Part shown: positions 18,690 to 25,898 of the stretch, piece by piece
Position numbering within the stretch: the first letter of the stretch is position 1
Layout: every line of letters starts with the position of its first letter
Assembly (NCBI GenBank): GCA_905221605.1
Contig: CAJNDS010002212.1
Location: 325,001 to 375,000 of the forward strand
DNA from: Symbiodinium natans
Lineage: Eukaryota > Sar > Dinophyceae > Suessiales > Symbiodiniaceae
Reading direction: 5' to 3'
Length of the DNA: 50,000 bases
Made by a program: the position numbers and the translations under genes
Notes under the pieces: generated by a model
What the model saw: only the letters and a program-made list of their open reading frames with translations
The model's database searches: none
Told to the model about the DNA's origin: nothing

Positions 18690-18765
18690 TTCCGGTGCCT
18701 CGGTGCCCGCTGAGCGGATGGCATTCTCTGGCAGGTTCAGGACTCGCCTCACGAGGGTATGGGTT
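18690..18765 (-). CDS. LRR exon fragment
   Basis: The minus strand reads RRVLNLPENAIRSAGTEAPE, with the LxLxxNxI...G signature of a ribonuclease-inhibitor LRR. Its edges are uncertain. To its left (about 18602) lies GGGGTATTGGGCTCTTTGGG, a lone end of the AGAGCCC element family. Confidence 0.5.
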
Positions 18766-18789
18766 CAGGGTTCAGGGCTCAGGGCTTAG

Positions 18790-18897
18790 GGTTAGGGTTT
18801 AGGGTTTAGGGTTTAGGGTTTAGGGTTCAGGGTTCAGGGTTCAGGGTTCAGGGCTTAGGGTTTAGAGTTTAGGGTTTAGGGTTTAGGGTTTAGGGCA
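18790..18897. repeat. TTTAGGG / TTCAGGG array
   Basis: About 15 units; TTCAGGG variants sit in one block in the middle. Confidence 0.93.
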
Positions 18898-19025
18898 GCT
18901 CGATCGGACCACTCGAAGGCTCAAGACAGTTGCAGAGGCAATTCAGGGCCCGGCAGGCGCGGCAGAAACGGCCTTAGATCTGATCTCGCACGTCCAGAGA
19001 ACAGCTTCCTTAGACTTCCCTTAGA
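18898..19025 (+). CDS. Possible terminal exon, plus strand
   Basis: Directly after ...GGGTTTAG|GG the plus strand is open (QLDRTTRRLKTVAEAIQGPA then GAAETALDLISHVQRTASLD) and ends at TAG. It would use the array's TTTAG as its acceptor. Composition is helical and charged; family not recognised. It lies opposite in strand to the LRR fragments around it. Confidence 0.45.
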
Positions 19026-19129
19026 ACCATGATGCAGGTAAAAAGTTCAAATGCTCTCCTGGGTGTATACACATATATATATATATAGACACACATAAAC
19101 AACAATTTCAGCAGCATTCCTAGAAGGAA

Positions 19130-19222
19130 ACGATCGCTCCCGGGGCACCGAGATGCGGACAGTGCTTTGGCCAATGCCGCCGCACCTGGTGCCTCACATG
19201 GATCCAGGGCCGGCTCTCGAAG
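19130..19222 (-). CDS. LRR exon fragment
   Basis: The minus strand reads LREPALDPCEAPGAAALAKA then LSASRCPGS. The LDP..EAPGAAALAKAL pattern is a ribonuclease-inhibitor LRR helix. It lies next to the T/G compound homopolymer at 19224. Confidence 0.55.
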
Positions 19223-19223
19223 G

Positions 19224-19226
19224 TTT

Positions 19227-19257
<31 letters not shown>

Positions 19258-19261
19258 GGGG
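19224..19261. repeat. Poly-T followed directly by poly-G
   Basis: About 12 T followed by about 26 G, the second instance of this arrangement. Confidence 0.95.
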
Positions 19262-19334
19262 TTCGAGACAACTAGGGTTTAGGGTTTAGGGTTCAGGGTT
19301 CAGGGTTTAGGGTTTCGTGGGTTTTCCACAATTA

Positions 19335-19512
19335 GGGGGTACCAATCGTGGGGGGCTTCGGAAAATTTAGGGGGTACCTTCTTGGGCTCCTTCTTGGGGG
19401 GTTTCCGAAATTAAGGGGATGGGGGGGGGGGGGAGGTACTTTTTTGGGGGTACTTATTAGAAGGGCATCCTACTACTTGGGGGTCAAGATAGGGATCCCT
19501 CATTTTCGTAAA
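19335..19512. repeat. Dispersed repeat R, copy 5 (partly doubled)
   Basis: Two rounds of GGGGGTACC...TTTCCGAAA(TT) are followed by GGCATCCTACTACTTGGGGG and GGGATCCCTCATTTTCGTAA. Longest copy of the repeat in the window. Confidence 0.65.
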
Positions 19513-19547
19513 TCAATGTACCTGCTGCCCTAAACTTAAGAGATTCT

Positions 19548-19763
19548 TTGGGTGGTACGGCTTGGAAAACCAGCTATCGTTTTTTTTTTCCATTTCTTCC
19601 GGGATTTGGGCATGAATCAATTCCAGGATTATTTTCGTCATCTGGATTTGGACTAGGATTCGTTCGAAGATTTCTTAGTTCATTTTTCTTACCATTCCTT
19701 TTGTGCACACGATGTCTTCAAGGATTAGATGGATCATTTTCGTTGAAACCCCTAGGCCGTTAG
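19548..19763 (+). other. T-rich open frame of unknown origin
   Basis: A 71-codon plus-strand frame, very rich in Phe, Leu, Gly and Ser (…FLPGFGHESIPGLFSSSGFG…), in locally AT-richer DNA than its surroundings. It resembles organelle-style coding DNA in base use but I could not match it to any organelle protein. A relic of organelle DNA or a chance frame are both possible. Confidence 0.3.
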
Positions 19764-19823
19764 ATACAAAAGGAGGGGGGAGTTGGGGTTTAGGGCAAAC
19801 CCCCCTTGACAGATCAAGAAACA

Positions 19824-19955
19824 GAGGGCTTAGCCCTAAACCCTAAACCCTGCACCCTAAACCCTGTAAATCCTAGAAACCCCAAACCCCAAACCCAACC
19901 CCAAACCCCAAACCCCAAACCCCAAACCCTAAACCCCAAACCGAGGGCTTAGCCC
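19824..19955. repeat. Telomere-like array flanked by a perfect 13-bp direct repeat
   Basis: GAGGGCTTAGCCC occurs at 19824-19836 and 19943-19955. Between them lie about 105 bp of CCCTAAA and CCCCAAA units. The right copy is the end of the LRR exon at 19943-20015, so the array appears to have been inserted at the exon's 3' edge (minus sense) with duplication of the site. Confidence 0.85.
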
Positions 19956-20015
19956 CAACGCTGTTGTGCGCCAGGTAGAGGCGCTCCAGGTGTGGGAGGC
20001 CACCTTCGGCTCTCG
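19943..20015 (-). CDS. LRR exon fragment
   Basis: The minus strand reads ARAEGGLPHLERLYLAHNSV then GAKPS. LPHLERLYLAHNSVGA is a textbook LRR (LxxLxLxxNxxG). The 3' edge is CCCTCG|GTTTGGGG, a possible GT donor supplied by the array. Confidence 0.65.
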
Positions 20016-20036
20016 CTCTCTCTTCAGGGCACTTGC

Positions 20037-20116
20037 AGGGTTAGGGTTTAGGGTTTAGGGTTTAGGGTCTAGGGTCTAGGGTCTAGGGTCTAGGGTCTAG
20101 GGTTTAGGGTTTAGGG
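20037..20116. repeat. TTTAGGG / TCTAGGG array
   Basis: Three TTTAGGG, five TCTAGGG, then two TTTAGGG: a variant block expanded inside the array. Confidence 0.93.
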
Positions 20117-20358
20117 TGTATTTTGGGGGTCCCCGAATACATTATTATGCTAATATTCGTGGCCTTGTGTTTTTCTACGTCATTATTGTATTCTTCCTAC
20201 GATTAATTGTCTTAATTATGAGCGAGATACTTGACACTCTTAATACTGTATTAGCAACATCTCTTATATTGATCTACAAATATGCTATGCTATTCATATT
20301 ACGCTATTTATATATTACTCAATATGTAAGCCTCCGTGCGACCGACATCCCCAGATGA
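20116..20358 (+). other. AT-rich island with a hydrophobic open frame
   Basis: An 80-codon frame with long hydrophobic runs (FFYVIIVFFLRLIVLIMSEI) in AT-rich DNA bordered sharply by a telomere-like array and GC-rich DNA. AT-rich DNA readily yields such frames, so a gene is not claimed. Organelle-derived or transposon-derived DNA are both possible. Confidence 0.3.
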
Positions 20359-20359
20359 G

Positions 20360-21200
20360 ACCCGCGCCCAGGGAGATCAGTCGGGCCTGGGTAAGCAGAG
20401 CTTGAAGCTCACTGTGGCATCTCAGAAACACAGCCCTAAACCCTAAACCCTGAAAACCCTAAACCCTTAACCTCGAGCTCAGATCTCCGCCATCTCTTGC
20501 ATGCGCACATCACCCAGATGCAAACTCGACCTGGCCACGCAGTGACAGCTGGAGTCCTTGAAGGGCTAAACGCTGTGAAAGCCAGCAAAGCAGACCTCAA
20601 ACCCTCACACTTGCAAGTCGCAGTGCAGTCCACAAGCTCTATGAACCTCAACGTCAAAGCGTACAAAAGACTCGTAGATTCCACAGGCTTTAGGGTATTG
20701 CTATGACCTGTGTAAGGGTACTTCCAAAACAAAGGACCCCCTTCTGCACCCCTTCATACTTTACTCCTTCTTCCCGGAACCTTCAAAATGTATTGTTATT
20801 GTTAGCCTTTCTGATATTATTGTTGTTATGACAGTGTTGTTCTGGTGATGATTCAGTCTGAAGGAGCGATTGCCTTTGTCAATATAATGGCTATTGCTGC
20901 TGCAGCTTCTTTAGTCACTCTCTCTGGGGAGTGGTAGGACCTGGTAGAAGTCGGCTTCGATTCTTTAAGGTGGGAGGAGGGAAGGTTTCCATATTGGCGG
21001 GGGAGGGGACTAACAGGTTTCTAACGGGTGCTGAGGGCTTTCAGGGTTCTAGGCTCTCTAGGGTTTAGAGACACCTCCTGCGTCCTGCATGCGTCTCTTT
21101 GATCGTAGCTGGTGTTGGGGGCAGCCAGGACTTACTTAGTCCACTTCATATCCCCTAAGAACCCCAAAATAAGCCCCCATAACCCCACTTACCAACCCTA
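20360..21200. other. Mixed region without a supported gene
   Basis: Contains a short CCCTAAA tract (20434-20470), overlapping short frames at 20436-20732, and a TTATTG/TTGTTG-rich stretch (20786-20850) similar in style to 48840-49040. Nothing recognisable. Confidence 0.4.
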
Positions 21201-21213
21201 CTTACTGAGTCCT

Positions 21214-21259
21214 AAACCCTAAACCCTAAACCCTAAACCCCAAACCCCAAACCCGAAAC
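21214..21259. repeat. CCCTAAA/CCCCAAA array, left half of a split array
   Basis: Continues beyond the retrotransposon at 27102-27135 with the same orientation. The retrotransposon's 5-bp target duplication GAAAC is its last five bases, so the element landed inside a telomere-like tract. Confidence 0.93.
21255..21259. repeat. Target-site duplication GAAAC (left)
   Basis: Matches GAAAC at 27102-27106, directly outside the other LTR. Five bases is usual for copia-type integrases. Confidence 0.9.
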
Positions 21260-21560
21260 TGCTGGTGTGAACCAGCAGGCTGCGAAGGAGGCACTAGTGG
21301 AGTAGCTAATTCCCCAGTCCCATCCCTTTCCCCAGCAGACATGGCTCACACAACGGGCGGAGTAACTCTTTTACACAAGCGGGCAACAAAACGAACAGCA
21401 AAGTCTTGAAGGATTGCTATGCTATGCGCTACAGTGAGGCGACGGCACTACAGTATATACATAAAAATGTGTTATGCTCAAGGCATTCTGTGCTTGGGCC
21501 TAGGAGCAACAGGAAAACAACGAGCTACAACCAGACATGTGCAGGTACTACGCTTCCACA
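21260..21560 (-). repeat. 3' LTR
   Basis: 301 bp, identical to 26801-27101 by direct comparison. In element sense it starts TGTGGAAGCGTAGTACC and ends ...TTCACACCAGCA. The 3' end contains most of a 9-bp hairpin (ACCAGCAGG/CCTGCTGGT in the 5' copy; here the flanking base differs). Confidence 0.97.
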
Positions 21561-21579
21561 CTCCTCCTTCGCTCCTTCG
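21561..21579 (-). other. Polypurine tract
   Basis: In element sense CGAAGGAGCGAAGGAGGAG lies immediately before the 3' LTR, the position and composition required for plus-strand priming. Confidence 0.88.
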
Positions 21580-21779
21580 CCAGGAGGAAGCGACAATCAA
21601 AAACCTGTACATGTCCATCCCTTCCGGGAGGAGGTAGCTCCTACGGAAGAAAGGCTGTAGCTGGCCGGACGGCCTCACTGTGTAGAGGGCTCTCAGGGCA
21701 CCTCCTGTGCGGAAAAGGGCAAAATGCGGCATGAATGCACGATGAGATGTGCATCCAGCCCGTCAGGGCGGAGTAGTAC
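21580..21779 (-). other. 3' untranslated part of the retrotransposon
   Basis: About 200 bp between the ORF2 stop and the polypurine tract. It contains one copy of the CCTCCCGGGAGGGATGG-type motif (21615-21631) that is otherwise found in the coding part. Small frames here are not convincing. Confidence 0.7.
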
Positions 21780-24700
21780 CTACCCTGTGCTGTGCGTGGT
21801 GTGATCTGGTGCACGCCGGTGGCACCGCTGACACACCTCAAATGTGCAAAGATTGGATGACCTTGCAATTGCAGGACAGTCCTTGGTGCGATGGATCTTC
21901 TCCCCCTCAGGAGCAAAGTAGCGAGTTGGGGCTCCATCTTCTGGCTGCCTGCGCGCGGAAAGTTCGGCCTCAATGGTGTGGGTCGCTCGGTCACGAAGGC
22001 GCGGCCGTTTCCTGCGCTTGGCTGTGCTGTGAGTTCGGCAAAGAGAGTGGCGTCTCTGGCACCACTTGGCAAAATCCCACACGGCAAAGAGACTAACGCC
22101 TACAAAACCCACAAGCAACATGAACAACAAATCCGTGCTTAGCTCAACCTGATGAACTTCTCCCTCCTCCTCTTCAAGAAAAACCAGCTGACCAAAAGCA
22201 CCTTGGATCTGCGCGAGAACAAGCGGGGTGAGCAGTGTACGCACAAGCTGATCACGTAGACCTACGGCGTCTGCTTCTGCAGCGCGGAACAGGCCAATCC
22301 CAAACACGCTCCAACAAGCTGCCGTCACGAGGCTGTCTTCTGCTGCGGCCAAATGCACAGTGAGCCACGTCAATGGTGCACGCAAACCGCTGGTTGCACC
22401 AACGGGCACGCTTGACGCAAATTGAGCGGCCGACGCGGCTGGATTGGGACTTTGGACCTGGGCACCTTGCGCCTGTGCTCCTTGGCGTCCTGCCAGCCTG
22501 GCTGCTCCAATGACTTGCAAAAAGACAAGCAGCATGACTGCTGCACACACTGGCTGATCACGCAGACCAACTGCGCTCGCTTCCGCAATGCGAAACAGGC
22601 CAAGCCCGAGCACGCCCCACAAAGCTGCCACAAGGCGGTTCGCTACTGCGGCAAAACACGAAGTTGTGACCAGCACAGGTTCTGCAAGGAGTTGGTGGGA
22701 CTCCTCCTGGACAGGAGGCTCCGGCACGACACCGCTCAATCCACACAACCTAACGCACGGCTCCTCCTCAACCCAGTATGGTACTGGAGAGCCTGTAGCT
22801 GCTGCGGGTGGGTTCCTGACACCAGAGCACGGTGTAAACACTGCGCCGCGGGCGCCAAGCAAAAACATGCGCAGCAGCAGCTGAAAAAGGAGGTTGGCCG
22901 CCAGACGGCGTGCGTTGCGGGTCCCGCCCTCCCGGGGGGAGGTTGCTGGAACTGCAACACTGTTGGGCACTGTGATTTCGTGCTCTCCTCTTGGCCTGGT
23001 GGCTAGGTCCTTGCGAACTGTTGGCTGGACCTCACGCGGCCCAAACACGCACAACCCACCAAAACCATCTAGGCTAAACCCACCCGGACGACATTGCGGT
23101 GGACCCGGCACTGGTGCAGGCCCATCTCTCCCGAGTGGCGAGTGTGGCAGGCGAGTCCAATCCAAATCATAGACGCTTGAATTTCCGGCGCTATCATCTG
23201 GTTGGCATTGCGCGGTGTTGTCGTCATCCTCATCGTCGGTGTCCAACCTGAACCACATGGTTGGGGGCTGCTGTAGGCTCACTTCGGGATCCAAAATCTG
23301 GGTCCCGCAAACCCCCTTTTTCGGCTCCAAAAGGGGGTTTTGCCTTGGCCAAATGGGCGCGGTCATTTGGGCACTTATGCCATGTCCCCATCCTGGCTTC
23401 AGACTTGGACTTACGTGCTCATCCTGCCCTCCAAGGGGCAAGCCAAAGGCCTGAAGTGCTTTGGCTATGTGAGCCTCCAACTCAGCGATTACCGTCAATG
23501 CCCTATCATGCTCAATCACAGGGCAACCGTTCTGAACCCTCAACGTGGTGAGCTCACCCTCAGGGGAACGCAAGAAACACTCATCAGCTGTCCAACTCAA
23601 CATGTAACCCAACCGCGTGACGAGCTGTCCCAACGGCACAATTGCAGCTGGCAGCCCATCCCTCCCGGGAGGCGTGAGTATCACCCCGTGTTTGTTGATG
23701 CGCATGTGTGACGCGTGGCCCCCCGCTAAACCCACCTCCACCTGCTCTGCCTCGAGCCACTCCTCCTGTGACGATGCTGTTCTTAAAGGATGCGTTGCGC
23801 CGGAATCTACCAAACCGAACACGTTCACACCCTCAGGCTGACTGTTGGGCGAGTTTGTAGGGACGCATGCGGGGCAGTGGATCGTCAAGCTCTGCATAGA
23901 GGGATTCCGGGCCGCATCACCTCCCGATGCTTTGACTGAAACTTCTGCCCTTTCGTTGGCCTCTACCTGCCTAATGGCCCTTAGCGCCTCTTGCACGAAC
24001 TCGACCATGCTCGCGTTCACAGGAGTTGCAGGCACAATGGGTTGAGACGCGGATGAAGTGGATGACACGGCAGCTGAGTCGGACTCACGAATGGGGTCAG
24101 CTGCTTGAAGTGTTGGCGTTGACGGTTGGGCCGTTGAGTCCTGCTTAGCCTTGCCAGCTTTGCAATCTCTTGCACGATGCTCCTCTGACCCGCACGCCAA
24201 ACACTTCTTGTCCCTTTCAGTTTTGGGGAGTTCACTCATGTTGTGGGCAAATTTGCACTTGGGCCCACTTCTACACCCTTTGACAGTGAGGAAGAACCTG
24301 CATGGCTTTGCCCCGCCTCCCCCAGCGCCTTTCCCGGAAGGTCGGTTTCCACCACCTGATGCGTCGGCGGCTGCATTCAACACCTGGACCTTGGGATTGG
24401 GATCTACCTTCCTTGCATCTATCCCCCCAGCCATGGTTTCAAACTCAGCCACCAGGTGTTTGTGGTAATCCAGAACCTCATCTCCCGATGGGTGCAGATC
24501 AATGTGCAACGCGCTGCGCACGCACTGGGTCCGGAACTGGACATCTGCGTTTTCGGCTATGTGCTGGGCAGTCACAGTAGTCAACCCACGGGCCAAAATC
24601 GAAGGATCCGGGGCAACCATACCACACTCCAAACAACGGCGATGCCAACGACCCCACGATCTCAACAGACTCACTCCGGCTGCCACGTCCTCAAACGGCG

Positions 24701-25898
24701 GTGGGTCGTGCAAGTTCCTGAGTATCAGATCACGCTCGTTGGTTCCACCTGGCTGGTAAATCGTGTGCAGGCGGTACAGGATGTGCGCTGCGTTTTGCGT
24801 TGCCCTGCGTGCTATGATGTCTGCTTTGACGGACGCGTCCAACGACTCCAACAACATGGCACATGCCCTGGCATTCACACGCGACCACTTGCCCTCAACA
24901 ATCTCCGTCCTGTCATCCGGGGCCACTCTCAACCGCTCCACGGGGGACGAAGTGCTCCAACAGGCAAAGGCATCACGCGCCAACTGCAAGACGCTTGTCC
25001 ACCAAAGCTGCGACGAATCCGACAAGTCTGTCATCAATCCGCTGACCAACTCAAGCCAATCCTGGAACTCCAAAGAACCACCTGACGGATTAGGGGCAAC
25101 AAGTTTGGGCAGCGTTGTGATGCCTGGTTTCACTGCTTCAGGGGCGTCGTCACCTTTGACCTTGAGCTGCTGAGCTTGCAAGCTTTGCAGCTGCTGCACC
25201 CCTAAAACCAATGCGTCCACAACTGAACTTGGCACCTCACGCGTGGCAGGCTGCTCACCTGGAGCTGCAGCGGCGGCTGAAACCTGAGGACCTTGAGTGT
25301 CTGCCACCTGCCCGACCCTCCCGGGCGGCGTTTGGCCTGCAGCGCTGGCAAAACCGCCTGAAACCTGAGGGTTTGCTGGAATCTGCCACAAACCCGTGTT
25401 CTCGGGCCGAGAATGTGGACTTGTGCCGGAATTGGCCCCTTCAGCCCTCATCTGCCCCAGACCTAGGGTTTCGGGCTGGAAAGTGGGGTCTGGGCGGTCT
25501 GGACCAGAAGAGGCCCTGTGAGTACCTGGCACCTGTGCATCCTGAACAGTACCTGGCACCCGTGCAACCTGGGCAGATTGAGCCATGGGCTCACGCACAT
25601 GCCCAGCCCTTCCGGGTGGGGTTGCATTGCTGGGCAACCTTTGCGAACCCTGCAAACCCGACCACAAATTGGACCAAAACCCTGATACAGATGCAGGCGT
25701 CCTCACAGCATCCAACACCTGAAAGGTGGCATCATGCACCTGATGGGCAAGAGATGGTGCTGGCAGAGGGGCCTCAACAGGCGCATGAGCGGCATTAGGG
25801 ATTAGAGGTGGGCCACTTGGGGTCTGTGCTTGCGTTGACACTACTTCCCGCATGGACCTCTCTCTCTGCTCACTCCTCTCTCTGCTCACTCCTCTCAA
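21780..25898 (-). CDS. Retrotransposon ORF2: Gag core, zinc fingers, retropepsin-like segment, membrane-spanning C-terminus
   Basis: Open for 1,372 codons; the first ATG is at 25853, and the frame opens upstream without one. In order: proline/glycine-rich region with repeated PPGRxG motifs (about 90-200); helical Gag core (about 260-500; WLELVSGL, ILYRLHTIYQPGGTNERDL); CCCH finger C533-x8-C542-x5-C548-x3-H552; CCHC knuckle C566-x2-C569-x4-H574-x4-C579; aspartic-protease-like GLVDSGATHPLR with Asp698; an acidic linker (about 884-902); then two related hydrophobic modules (about 1075-1135 and 1175-1240, each with LFR-AEA-AVGLRDQ), a further hydrophobic helix (about 1255-1275), a basic stretch and a Cys/His cluster (H1336, C1341, C1351, C1356, C1359). 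Integrase and reverse transcriptase are absent. A 16-bp tandem duplication at 25860-25891 appears to have separated it from ORF1. The copia Gag-PR assignment is firm; the role of the C-terminus is unknown. Confidence 0.9.
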   Translation of the reverse strand: MRGVSRERSEQRERSMREVVSTQAQTPSGPPLIPNAAHAPVEAPLPAPSLAHQVHDATFQVLDAVRTPASVSGFWSNLWSGLQGSQRLPSNATPPGRAGHVREPMAQSAQVARVPGTVQDAQVPGTHRASSGPDRPDPTFQPETLGLGQMRAEGANSGTSPHSRPENTGLWQIPANPQVSGGFASAAGQTPPGRVGQVADTQGPQVSAAAAAPGEQPATREVPSSVVDALVLGVQQLQSLQAQQLKVKGDDAPEAVKPGITTLPKLVAPNPSGGSLEFQDWLELVSGLMTDLSDSSQLWWTSVLQLARDAFACWSTSSPVERLRVAPDDRTEIVEGKWSRVNARACAMLLESLDASVKADIIARRATQNAAHILYRLHTIYQPGGTNERDLILRNLHDPPPFEDVAAGVSLLRSWGRWHRRCLECGMVAPDPSILARGLTTVTAQHIAENADVQFRTQCVRSALHIDLHPSGDEVLDYHKHLVAEFETMAGGIDARKVDPNPKVQVLNAAADASGGGNRPSGKGAGGGGAKPCRFFLTVKGCRSGPKCKFAHNMSELPKTERDKKCLACGSEEHRARDCKAGKAKQDSTAQPSTPTLQAADPIRESDSAAVSSTSSASQPIVPATPVNASMVEFVQEALRAIRQVEANERAEVSVKASGGDAARNPSMQSLTIHCPACVPTNSPNSQPEGVNVFGLVDSGATHPLRTASSQEEWLEAEQVEVGLAGGHASHMRINKHGVILTPPGRDGLPAAIVPLGQLVTRLGYMLSWTADECFLRSPEGELTTLRVQNGCPVIEHDRALTVIAELEAHIAKALQAFGLPLGGQDEHVSPSLKPGWGHGISAQMTAPIWPRQNPLLEPKKGVCGTQILDPEVSLQQPPTMWFRLDTDDEDDDNTAQCQPDDSAGNSSVYDLDWTRLPHSPLGRDGPAPVPGPPQCRPGGFSLDGFGGLCVFGPREVQPTVRKDLATRPRGEHEITVPNSVAVPATSPREGGTRNARRLAANLLFQLLLRMFLLGARGAVFTPCSGVRNPPAAATGSPVPYWVEEEPCVRLCGLSGVVPEPPVQEESHQLLAEPVLVTTSCFAAVANRLVAALWGVLGLGLFRIAEASAVGLRDQPVCAAVMLLVFLQVIGAARLAGRQGAQAQGAQVQSPNPAASAAQFASSVPVGATSGLRAPLTWLTVHLAAAEDSLVTAACWSVFGIGLFRAAEADAVGLRDQLVRTLLTPLVLAQIQGAFGQLVFLEEEEGEVHQVELSTDLLFMLLVGFVGVSLFAVWDFAKWCQRRHSLCRTHSTAKRRKRPRLRDRATHTIEAELSARRQPEDGAPTRYFAPEGEKIHRTKDCPAIARSSNLCTFEVCQRCHRRAPDHTTHSTG
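25860..25891. repeat. Perfect 16-bp tandem duplication at the ORF1/ORF2 junction
   Basis: CTCTCTCTGCTCACTC occurs twice in a row (25860-25875 and 25876-25891). Sixteen is not a multiple of three. With only one copy the ORF1 frame would run straight into the ORF2 frame, both coding the same local peptide (ERSEQRE). The stop ending ORF1 (25870-25872) lies inside the duplication. Confidence 0.92.

Noticed and set aside
22892-23000. Reverse transcriptase active site in ORF2
   Set aside because: The only Asp-rich run (TDDEDDD, about residue 887) lacks the Y/F-x-DD context and surrounding RT motifs; it is an acidic linker.
21891-25798. Numerous plus-strand frames up to 209 codons opposite the retrotransposon
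   Set aside because: Antisense shadows of the GC-rich gag ORFs; they have no recognisable domains.
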